Source: Gammaproteobacteria bacterium
GTDB taxonomy: Bacteria; Pseudomonadota; Gammaproteobacteria; Pseudomonadales; Azotimanducaceae
Direction of reading: 5' to 3'
Assembly: GCA_003476445.1 (NCBI GenBank)
Contig: DMUF01000246.1
Coordinates: 602-7,102, forward strand
Length of the DNA stretch: 6,501 bases
Position 1 is the stretch's first letter, and every line of letters starts with the position of its first letter. Made by a program: the position numbers and the translations under genes. Below are positions 1-5,887 of the stretch, in pieces. A model generated the notes under the pieces. That model was not told the DNA's origin, made no database searches, and saw only the letters and a list, made by a program, of their open reading frames with translations.

Positions 1-191
1 GTCGCGCGGGCATAGCCATCCGCCGCGTGGGTACCGCCCTGCTCGTGCCGAACATCGATGATCTGTGTTCGACCGAGCCGGTTGATCGCATCGAAAATCG
101 GCATGTTGTGAATGCTGACAATGCCGAACACGTGCCGTATACCCAGCTCCGCGAGCCCGTGCGCAATGACGTCGGCGCCAATGTGACTCAT
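1..191 (-). CDS. Thiamine-diphosphate-dependent enzyme, N-terminal fragment (cut by window edge)
   Basis: Only the first 63 codons are visible; the gene continues beyond base 1. The translation starts MSHIGADVIAHGLAELGIRH and reaches RHEQGGTHAADGYARA at residues 48-63. This is the signature of the PYR (TPP_enzyme_N) domain of the acetolactate synthase / benzoylformate decarboxylase / oxalyl-CoA decarboxylase superfamily. Glu50 in RHEQG matches the conserved glutamate that activates the thiamine aminopyrimidine ring. Such enzymes cleave or form C-C bonds next to a carbonyl, typically 2-oxo acid decarboxylation or carboligation, and are usually cytoplasmic. The substrate cannot be told from this fragment. 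The start is supported by GAGGAAA at 203-197, seven bases after its AGGA core. That site overlaps the stop codon of the upstream amidohydrolase gene, so the pair is probably co-transcribed and translationally coupled. Superfamily assignment is secure; the subfamily is unknown. Confidence 0.88.
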   Translation of the reverse strand, partial: MSHIGADVIAHGLAELGIRHVFGIVSIHNMPIFDAINRLGRTQIIDVRHEQGGTHAADGYARA

Positions 192-196
192 AACCG

Positions 197-203
197 TTTC
201 CTC
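197..203 (-). promoter_or_regulatory. Ribosome binding site of the ThDP enzyme, overlapping the upstream stop codon
   Basis: Read on the minus strand, GAGGAAA includes the last two bases of the amidohydrolase TGA stop codon (204-202) and sits just before the ATG at 191. Ribosomes ending on the first gene would be placed directly over this site, the usual layout for translational coupling. The motif is seen in the sequence; coupling is inferred. Confidence 0.6.
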
Positions 204-1320
204 ATGCTGCCTTGGAAAGCGGCGCCAGATCGATGCCATACAGCTGCGCGACGTTGTCGCAGAGAATGGCCCGCTTCTGGTCAGCCGCGAGATGCGCAGT
301 CTGCTGCGCGATCACGTCCTGGGACCAGGGCCAGGTGGAGTCGCTGTGGGGAAAATCGCTCGCCCACATGAGCCGGCGCCAGTTCATATCATTGGCCATC
401 TTGAAGGCCACCCAGTCATCCTGGAAGGTCGTGTAAATATGCTCCGCGAAGTACTCGCTCGGCAGTTTCGAGAGCGCTGTGCCGGGCGCGAGCCAGTTAC
501 GATGACGCTTGTACGCGTGATCCATGCGGTACATGTAATGCGGCACCCAGCCGGCATCAGCCTCGGCGCACACCACCCGCAACGAGGGGTAGCGCTCGAA
601 AACCCCGCCGAAAATGAGCGTGCCCATGATGTCCTGGTTGCCGCGAATGATGGAGAGGAAGCTGTTGATCCTGGGGCCGCGCGTGGGGCCCTGGCTACGC
701 GTCGTGAGAATGTGAAACGACAGCGGCAGCTCGAGCTCGATCGCGGCTTCCCAAATCGGGTTGTACAACGGCGAGTCGTAGTCTTCCACCGCGGGATTCC
801 CCGGCATCATCACGCCGCGCAGCCCCAGCGCCTTGATCGCATGCAGGTCCCGCACACCATCCTCCGGCGTGCGCATGGCGGTCTGACCGCAGCCGATGAG
901 CCGTGTTGGGTGACGCTCGCAGTAGCTCGCGATCCAGCGGTTGTAGGCTTCGAAACACGCCTGCTTGTAGTCGAAGTCGCGGTGATTGCAGAGCAGCATC
1001 CCCACCGTCGGATAGATGATCTCGGCTGCTACTCCATCACGCTCCTGCTCCGCGAGACGTGCCTCGGGATCCCAGCCCCCGCGATGCAGCTCGTCGAAGC
1101 GCACGCCATCGGTAGTGATTTCCTCGGGTCGCTTGCCCGCCGCCGCTACCAGCCCCATGGCAATCGGCGAATCCATGCCGTCGATCACAAACAGGTCCCC
1201 GCGCGCGCCGCCGTCGACCATGCGCGGCGCCTTATCCACCCACGCGCGATCGATGTACGCGCGGTAGGTATCGGGATGCTCGGTAATGTGCGAGTCCGCC
1301 GAAATGATCGGATAGTTCAT
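202..1320 (-). CDS. Amidohydrolase-2 family metal-dependent hydrolase or decarboxylase
   Basis: This 372-residue protein has the TIM-barrel layout of the amidohydrolase-2 family (Pfam PF04909; relatives include ACMSD, gamma-resorcylate decarboxylase and LigW). Residues 5-15 read IISADSHITEH, with Asp9 and His11 as the likely first-strand metal ligands. His203 in LPLSFHI and Asp322 in WASDFPHSD fit the other two ligands of a mononuclear site. Residues 238-260 match the typical GGVFERYPSLRVV...GWVP block, including Glu253. There is no signal peptide, so it is probably cytoplasmic. The family contains both hydrolases and non-oxidative decarboxylases of aromatic or related carboxylates, so the reaction is left open. 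The ATG at 1320 is chosen because a purine tract (AAGGGGGAG, 1332-1323) precedes it and homology-like sequence begins there. An in-frame upstream ATG at 1461 would add 47 low-complexity residues and overlap control sites. It is the first gene of a probable two-gene operon with the ThDP enzyme and is divergent from a TetR regulator. Confidence 0.9.
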   Translation of the reverse strand: MNYPIISADSHITEHPDTYRAYIDRAWVDKAPRMVDGGARGDLFVIDGMDSPIAMGLVAAAGKRPEEITTDGVRFDELHRGGWDPEARLAEQERDGVAAEIIYPTVGMLLCNHRDFDYKQACFEAYNRWIASYCERHPTRLIGCGQTAMRTPEDGVRDLHAIKALGLRGVMMPGNPAVEDYDSPLYNPIWEAAIELELPLSFHILTTRSQGPTRGPRINSFLSIIRGNQDIMGTLIFGGVFERYPSLRVVCAEADAGWVPHYMYRMDHAYKRHRNWLAPGTALSKLPSEYFAEHIYTTFQDDWVAFKMANDMNWRRLMWASDFPHSDSTWPWSQDVIAQQTAHLAADQKRAILCDNVAQLYGIDLAPLSKAA

Positions 1321-1344
1321 CGCTCCCCCTTCGATCTGCCCCCG

Positions 1345-1364
1345 GCCGCGCCCCGTGGCGCGGC
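1345..1364. repeat. GC-rich perfect inverted repeat in the amidohydrolase leader
   Basis: GCCGCGCC and GGCGCGGC are exact 8-base inverted arms around a four-base spacer (CCGT). The element lies about 25 bases before the amidohydrolase start codon. It could fold as a very stable hairpin in that mRNA or serve as a protein site. No T-run follows on either strand, so it is not a standard terminator. The repeat is seen directly; any role is inference. Confidence 0.5.
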
Positions 1365-1440
1365 GCGTCAGAGGGACGTTAGCAGCTTTTCCTGGAGCCG
1401 AGTAGCGACACCGCCAATCGAACGCGCGGGGCGGCGCAGA

Positions 1441-1456
1441 GCCAAGAGTGCTTGGC
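1441..1456. promoter_or_regulatory. Candidate TetR operator (16-base inverted repeat)
   Basis: GCCAAG and CTTGGC form exact 6-base arms around AGTG. The element sits in the spacer between the divergent tetR and amidohydrolase genes, and its right arm overlaps the proposed -35 box of tetR (TTGGCA, 1452-1457). Size, symmetry and place fit an autoregulatory TetR-type operator. No bound protein can be proved from sequence. Confidence 0.4.
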
Positions 1457-1479
1457 ATCACTCGTCATTTGTGAACAAT
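1452..1479 (+). promoter_or_regulatory. Candidate tetR promoter, possibly giving a leaderless mRNA
   Basis: TTGGCA (1452-1457, one mismatch to TTGACA) is followed after 16 bases by AACAAT (1474-1479, four of six matches to TATAAT). Transcription would then begin at about 1486-1489, on or just before the tetR ATG. That agrees with the absence of a Shine-Dalgarno sequence before the ATG. The -10 match is modest, so this is a suggestion. Confidence 0.3.
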
Positions 1480-1482
1480 GCC

Positions 1483-1496
1483 GGACTCATGAGTCC
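1483..1496. promoter_or_regulatory. Perfect 14-base palindrome across the tetR start codon
   Basis: GGACTCATGAGTCC equals its own reverse complement and contains the tetR ATG (1489-1491) at its centre. Its centre is 41 bases, close to four helical turns, from that of the inverted repeat at 1441-1456. It could be a second operator blocking transcription start, or a chance palindrome constrained partly by the coding sequence. Confidence 0.35.
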
Positions 1497-1989
1497 ACCT
1501 AGCTCAGAACCGGACGGACGGCGCGAAGAGATCGTCCGCGCCGTGGCCGCGCACCTGGTCCGCGAAGGATTCGCGAACAGCGGCATTCGCGCGCTCGCCA
1601 CAAGCGCGGGCCTGAGCGACCGCATGCTGATGTACTACTTCGAAACCAAGGACCAGCTCATCACCGACGCGCTGCGTCTGCTCGCTGCCCGTATGACCGC
1701 AAGCCTGGAGCTGCTGCTGCCCCGCCGCCCGACACCACCGGAGCAGATCGTGGAGGCGCTCATGGGTTCAGCCGGCGGCGCCGAGCAGCAGGCCGTCCTG
1801 CGGCTCTGGTTTGAAATCGTAGGTCTCGCGATGCGCGGTCAGGAACCCTATCGCACCGCGGTGCGCGAGATCCTGGACGGCTGGACCGCCTGGATCGAAG
1901 CGCGCCTGCGACCCGCCCAGCGCGCGCGAGCCCCAGCGCTCCTCGCTGAAATCGAAGGTCGACTCATGGTCGCCCTGCTGCAAGGCTGA
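1489..1989 (+). CDS. TetR/AcrR-family transcriptional regulator
   Basis: This is a predicted 166-residue DNA-binding repressor. The N-terminal domain has the TetR pattern: helix 1 at residues 11-27 (RREEIVRAVAAHLVREG), then a helix-turn-helix at about 31-51 with IRALATSAGLSDRMLMYYF, leading to KDQL at 54-57. The rest is an alpha-helical ligand and dimerisation region with no recognisable ligand signature. It is somewhat shorter than the usual 190-200 residues and ends (VALLQG) within what looks like the last helix. The reading frame is open far upstream, but that stretch is antisense to the amidohydrolase gene. The ATG at 1489 fits the start of TetR-like sequence; an in-frame GTG at 1471 is an alternative. 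Neither has a clear ribosome site, which may mean a leaderless mRNA. Divergent placement next to inverted repeats suggests that it controls itself and the amidohydrolase operon. Family certain, exact start and inducer uncertain. Confidence 0.87.
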   Translation: MSPPSSEPDGRREEIVRAVAAHLVREGFANSGIRALATSAGLSDRMLMYYFETKDQLITDALRLLAARMTASLELLLPRRPTPPEQIVEALMGSAGGAEQQAVLRLWFEIVGLAMRGQEPYRTAVREILDGWTAWIEARLRPAQRARAPALLAEIEGRLMVALLQG

Positions 1990-2038
1990 TAGCGCCGAAC
2001 GATCTGCGTACCAAACGCATTGCAACCATTCCTGCCCG

Positions 2039-3448
2039 TCAGCTGCGTCGATGCAGCACCTGCGACTGTTCCTCCTGCACGAAGAGCAGCCCCACGTAAC
2101 CGAGCGCCATCAACACGATGAGCGATGCCATACCTGCGCGCTGACTGTCGAACCAGTCCGTGAACGTTCCCACGACGAGGGGCGCAAGAAACGCTGTCAC
2201 CGTGCCCGACAGCGCAAAGAGACCGAAGAACTGGGTAGCCATCTCAGGCGGTGACAGACGCGCCATCAGCGTGCGTGAGGACGAAAGTCCGGTTACGAAG
2301 AAAAAGGCGAAGAACTGGTTAGTGATGAAGTAGGCAAGCTCCGGCAGCGACCGAAAATAGGGGAATGACCACACCGGTTCTGTACCCACCGGGATGAAAT
2401 AAAAAATGGTGTCGCGCTCGTACGAAATGAGCAGGACCAGAATGAGCGAGCTGAGACCAATCGCGAGCTTGAGCGAACGTTTGGAACCGACGCGGTCATC
2501 GATCAGCCCGCCAACGTAGGCGCCGATCATCGCCGACCCGCTCGTGCAGAGCCCGAAGATGAGCAGCGTCGTGGTGTCCCAATGGAAGGTGCCTGACGCA
2601 TAAACACCGCCAAAGGTCATGACCCCCACCATGCCATCGATGAAGAACATGCGCGAGCCGAGATAAATCGCAATGTTGCGGTAACGGGGCAGTGCGCGCA
2701 GCGTTTCGAACACGTCCTTGAGGCCCTGACGCGCCGCCTGCCGCACGCCGAGCGAACCGCCGACGCCATCCGGGGTGAACAAGAGCAGCGGCAGCGTCAA
2801 GAGCAGCATCCACACGGCGGCCAGGGGTCCGACAATGCGGTCGTGTTCGTGCAGCGACTGATCAATACCAAAGAGCGGCGCGGCAGGAACCCACGACCAG
2901 TCACTCTCGCCCGGCAACGAGAACGCGATCAACACGAACAGCATCAGGGCGAGTCCACCGACATTGCCAAGCGCGAACGCGATCCCGGAGATCACCCCAA
3001 CCTTGCGCGCCGGCGCGATGCTCGGAAGCATAGCGTTGTGAAACACCTCGGAAATCGAGAACAGGATGCCGATTGCAATGAGCAGAGCAAGGGTCGGATA
3101 GACGCCCAGTCCACCCCCACCCGGCAGCACGTACCAGAGCAGACAGGCGCCGATCACCATGCCGATGACGCTGCCAGCGACCCAGGGTTTGCGGCGCCCG
3201 TTACGGTCTGCAATCGCGCCAAGCAGCGGCGCGAGGAGTGCGAGCACCACCCCGGATAGGGCGTTGTTGTAGCCCAGGAGCGCCTGGCCACGCACCGGAT
3301 CGCCCACGACCGTATTGCTGAAATACGGAAAGAAGATATAGATCACGACGAGGATGTAGTAGGGATCCCGCGCGCCCTGGCCGAAGGTCCAGCTCAGATA
3401 GCCCAGCGGGCTCGCGGCGCGCGTGCCCGCGAGCGACAGTTCGCTCAT
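2039..3448 (-). CDS. MFS transporter of the UMF1/ATG22-like family
   Basis: This 469-residue inner-membrane protein has about 12 hydrophobic segments, roughly at residues 29-43, 57-79, 90-108, 117-135, 151-177, 207-225, 259-283, 292-316, 327-342, 370-388, 405-428 and 439-457. The MFS loop 2-3 motif is clear at 77-87 (GAIADRNGRRK), and a degenerate copy follows in the second half (GGLIDDRVGSKRS, 313-325). The N-terminal aromatic block ending IFFPYFS and the late block SSSRTLMARLSP...ATQFFGLFALSG (about 389-416) resemble the UMF1 group, related to the yeast vacuolar amino-acid exporter Atg22. The substrate and even the direction of transport are unknown. GGAGG lies at 3460-3456, seven bases before the ATG, which supports the start. 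It follows the S9 peptidase gene by 42 bases on the same strand, so co-transcription is likely and a link to peptide or amino-acid movement is a reasonable guess. It converges with tetR. Confidence 0.88.
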   Translation of the reverse strand: MSELSLAGTRAASPLGYLSWTFGQGARDPYYILVVIYIFFPYFSNTVVGDPVRGQALLGYNNALSGVVLALLAPLLGAIADRNGRRKPWVAGSVIGMVIGACLLWYVLPGGGGLGVYPTLALLIAIGILFSISEVFHNAMLPSIAPARKVGVISGIAFALGNVGGLALMLFVLIAFSLPGESDWSWVPAAPLFGIDQSLHEHDRIVGPLAAVWMLLLTLPLLLFTPDGVGGSLGVRQAARQGLKDVFETLRALPRYRNIAIYLGSRMFFIDGMVGVMTFGGVYASGTFHWDTTTLLIFGLCTSGSAMIGAYVGGLIDDRVGSKRSLKLAIGLSSLILVLLISYERDTIFYFIPVGTEPVWSFPYFRSLPELAYFITNQFFAFFFVTGLSSSRTLMARLSPPEMATQFFGLFALSGTVTAFLAPLVVGTFTDWFDSQRAGMASLIVLMALGYVGLLFVQEEQSQVLHRRS

Positions 3449-3490
3449 GCTCGTCCCTCCCCGTTTTCGGACCCGCCAGTCGCGTTTGAC

Positions 3491-5683
3491 CTAGCGCTCG
3501 ACCCCCGCCTGCCAGAGCACGAAGGCATACTCTTCCGCAATCTCGCGATAGCGATCGAAGCGCCCCGACTCGCCGCCATGCCCCGCATCCATGTTCATAC
3601 GCATGAGCAGCGGTCGGTCATCGGTCTTGGTCGCCCGCAGCCGCGCGACCCATTTGGCCGGTTCCCAGTACTGCACCTGACTGTCCCAGAGCCCGCCGGT
3701 CACGAAGAGCGCCGGATAATCCTGCGCGGTGACCTGATCGTAGGGCGAGTACGACAGCATGTAGTCGTGCGCAGCGCGATCTGTGCCGGGATTGCCCCAC
3801 TCATCGTACTCGTTCGCGGTGAGCGGAATCGTTTCATCGAGCATGGTGGTCACCACATCGACAAACGGGACGTGCGCAATGAGACCGCGATAATCGCCCG
3901 GCGCCATGTTCGCCACCGCGCCGATGAGCAGACCGCCGGCGCTGCCGCCCATGCCGAACACGCGCGATGAATCAACGAGCCGCTCTGCCTTCAGATAGCG
4001 CGTGACATCGATGAAGTCGGTAAAGGTATTCTTCTTGTTGCCGAGCCGTCCTTGCTCATACCAGTCGCGACCGAGCTCCTGTCCCCCGCGCACGTGCGCG
4101 ATGGCGTAGATGAAGCCCCGATCAACAAGCGATAGCACGCTCGAGCGGAATACCGGATCCGTGGAATTGCCGTAGGAACCGTAGGCGTACTGATACAGCG
4201 GCGCGCTGCCGTCGAGAGGCGTGCCGCGCCGGTAAAGCAGCGTGACCGGAACGCGCGTGCCGTCGCGCGCCGTCGCCTGCCGGAACTCGGTCACATAGTT
4301 TTTGCTGTCGAACCCGCCCAGCACCGGGTCCTGTTTCAGCAGCGTGCGCTTGCCCGTGACCATGTCGTAATCCCAGACCGAGGGCGGCGTGGTGGGCGAG
4401 GTGTAGACATAACGAAGCAGCGTCGTTTCGGTCTCGGTGTTCTCGCCAAGCCCCATGGTGTAGGCCGCGTCGTCGGCATCGAGCAGACGATCATTGCTGC
4501 CGTCCCAAGAGCGCACGCGCAGTTTGCTGAGCCCACCGGATCGTTCCGAGAGCACCAGGTGCCCGGCGAACGCTTCGAACGCCTGAATGAATGCGTCGGC
4601 ACGATGCGGCACCACGTCCTGCCAGGATGCGCGGTCTGCCACAGAGGCGATAGGTACAGAGACGATCCGATAGTTCGGCGCCTGCCAATTGGTACGCAGA
4701 ATGAAGCGGTCACCCGAATCGGCGAGGTCATACAGGTGGTCCCGCTCGCGGGGCACGGCTACGCGGAACGCGAGCGCGGTATCGCTCGCATCGGCATAGC
4801 GATACTCCGTAGCCACGGTGCTCTGACTGACGATAAAGATGAAGCGGTCCGATTTCGATTTCGTCAGTCCGGTATAGAAGCTCGTATCGGTCTCTTCGTG
4901 TACGAGCGCGTCATGAATGGGATCCGTTCCGCGCAGATGGCGATAGACCTGATTGCCAAGGAGCGTCTGCGGATCCTTGCGGATGTAGACCAGCGTGCGA
5001 TTGTCATTCGCCCAGGCGAGCATGGGCTCGACATTGCGCAACGAGCCAGGCAGATAAGCGTCGCGCGCGAGATCCTTGATAGTGACGGTGTACTGGCGTC
5101 GCCCCACCGTATCCTCTGCGATCGCCGCCCAGTTGCCGTCGCTGCTCACCTCGACGGTGCCGAGCTCATAGAACGGGTGACCCTCGGCGCGCGCGTTGCC
5201 ATCTACCAGTATTTCTTCAGGCGCATCGAGCGTGCCCTTGCGGCGCGCCAGGATGGGGTACTGCTTGCCGGTCTCGTACCGCTGGTAGTACCAGTAGCCA
5301 TTTCGACGCTGCGGCACGGTGGAATCGTCCTGCTTCAAGCGCCCGACCATCTCTTCGAAGAGCGTGTTCTCGAGCGGCTTGAGCGGCGCCATGACCGATT
5401 CGCGCCAGGCGTTCTCGGCCGCAAGGTATCCGAGCATCGCGGGATCCGTGCGTGAGTCATCCCGTAACCAATACCAAGGATCGCTACGCGATCCGAAGGG
5501 CGCCGTGACCGTGTGCGGGCGCTCCGCGGCCACGGGCGGACCAATCTGCTGTGCGCCCGCAGCCAAACCTGAAACAGCGAGCAGCGTCGCGAGCATGACC
5601 AGGGCACGCGCGCGAACGCTTCGCGTCTTTCTCGTCTCGGTAACCGTACAGGGGCTCGGTCGCCCTGCCATCGACTCGCTCAT
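3491..5683 (-). CDS. ptrB: Probable exported oligopeptidase B-like S9 family serine peptidase
   Basis: This 730-residue protein is a prolyl-oligopeptidase-family enzyme closest in pattern to oligopeptidase B (protease II), which cuts short peptides after Lys or Arg. Residues 57-430 fit the N-terminal beta-propeller (Peptidase_S9_N), starting with the WYWLRDDSR block. The C-terminal alpha/beta-hydrolase domain carries the triad: Ser581 in GGSAGG, Asp667 in GGLWDSQVQYWEPAKW and His702 in DAGHGG. YGSYG (501-505), HVRGGQELGRDWYEQG and EYDEWGNP (about 625) are also typical; the acidic residues there are in line with a basic P1 preference. Unlike cytoplasmic E. coli PtrB, it has a basic stretch, a hydrophobic core (LVMLATLLAVSGLAAGA) and an AGA|QQ site near residue 44, so a periplasmic or secreted location is likely. 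The ATG at 5683 is chosen over 5695 because GGGAG (5693-5689) precedes it by five bases; 5695 has no ribosome site. It is followed by the MFS gene in a probable operon. Confidence 0.92.
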   Translation of the reverse strand: MSESMAGRPSPCTVTETRKTRSVRARALVMLATLLAVSGLAAGAQQIGPPVAAERPHTVTAPFGSRSDPWYWLRDDSRTDPAMLGYLAAENAWRESVMAPLKPLENTLFEEMVGRLKQDDSTVPQRRNGYWYYQRYETGKQYPILARRKGTLDAPEEILVDGNARAEGHPFYELGTVEVSSDGNWAAIAEDTVGRRQYTVTIKDLARDAYLPGSLRNVEPMLAWANDNRTLVYIRKDPQTLLGNQVYRHLRGTDPIHDALVHEETDTSFYTGLTKSKSDRFIFIVSQSTVATEYRYADASDTALAFRVAVPRERDHLYDLADSGDRFILRTNWQAPNYRIVSVPIASVADRASWQDVVPHRADAFIQAFEAFAGHLVLSERSGGLSKLRVRSWDGSNDRLLDADDAAYTMGLGENTETETTLLRYVYTSPTTPPSVWDYDMVTGKRTLLKQDPVLGGFDSKNYVTEFRQATARDGTRVPVTLLYRRGTPLDGSAPLYQYAYGSYGNSTDPVFRSSVLSLVDRGFIYAIAHVRGGQELGRDWYEQGRLGNKKNTFTDFIDVTRYLKAERLVDSSRVFGMGGSAGGLLIGAVANMAPGDYRGLIAHVPFVDVVTTMLDETIPLTANEYDEWGNPGTDRAAHDYMLSYSPYDQVTAQDYPALFVTGGLWDSQVQYWEPAKWVARLRATKTDDRPLLMRMNMDAGHGGESGRFDRYREIAEEYAFVLWQAGVER

Positions 5684-5688
5684 CGGGT

Positions 5689-5693
5689 CTCCC
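5689..5693 (-). promoter_or_regulatory. Ribosome binding site deciding the peptidase start
   Basis: GGGAG on the minus strand, five bases before the ATG at 5683, lies inside the four-codon extension that the upstream ATG at 5695 would add. Nothing resembling a ribosome site precedes 5695, so the downstream start is preferred. Confidence 0.5.
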
Positions 5694-5769
5694 ATCGTGA
5701 TCTACGCAGTCTTCACCGACGATACGCGCTTTGCCAAACGGGGGCGAGCACGTGGACGCTGCGCCGCTG

Positions 5770-5787
5770 CGAGCCCGCCGAGGCTCG
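5770..5787. repeat. Inverted repeat in the peptidase / CoA-transferase spacer
   Basis: CGAGCC and GGCTCG form exact 6-base arms around a six-base spacer, midway between the divergent peptidase and CoA-transferase genes. No T-run follows on either strand, so a terminator is unlikely. It could be an operator for one or both genes, or chance in GC-rich DNA. Confidence 0.3.
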
Positions 5788-5807
5788 AAAGGCACGGACG
5801 GATGGGC

Positions 5808-5829
5808 TTGCACCGGGTATTGCACGGGG
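5808..5829. repeat. Short tandem direct repeat upstream of the CoA-transferase gene
   Basis: TTGCACCGGG (5808-5817) and TTGCACGGGG (5820-5829) differ at one base and are offset by 12 bases, roughly one helical turn. They lie about 60-80 bases before the CoA-transferase start. TTGCAC could also pass for a -35 box, but no good -10 box stands at the right distance from either copy. Function is unknown. Confidence 0.3.
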
Positions 5830-5887
5830 ATTGGCTTTCCCGCGCGAATGGTGCTGAATTCACGCTCATCTCGGGGGGAGAGACGTC

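Noticed and set aside
1321..1461. N-terminal extension of the amidohydrolase to the ATG at 1461
   Set aside because: It adds 47 Arg/Ala/Pro-rich residues, overlaps the control sites, and a purine-rich ribosome site and the family-typical start lie at 1320.
1466..1480. Imperfect palindrome CATTTGTGAACAATG as a further operator
   Set aside because: Only five of seven arm positions pair and much of it overlaps the proposed -10 box; too weak to list separately.
292..1488. A long plus-strand open frame running into the tetR gene, which would give a 565-residue protein
   Set aside because: Bases 292-1320 are antisense to the well-supported amidohydrolase; the translation there is Arg/His-rich without domain features, and TetR-like sequence begins only at 1489.
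2042..2057. Stem-loop (GCTGC / GCAGC) between the converging tetR and MFS genes as a terminator
   Set aside because: The stem is only 5-6 pairs, lies within the end of the MFS coding region, and no T-run follows on either strand.
4559..5455. A 298-codon plus-strand open frame inside the peptidase gene
   Set aside because: Antisense to a peptidase with complete catalytic triad; its translation shows no family features and it is explained by GC-rich codon bias.
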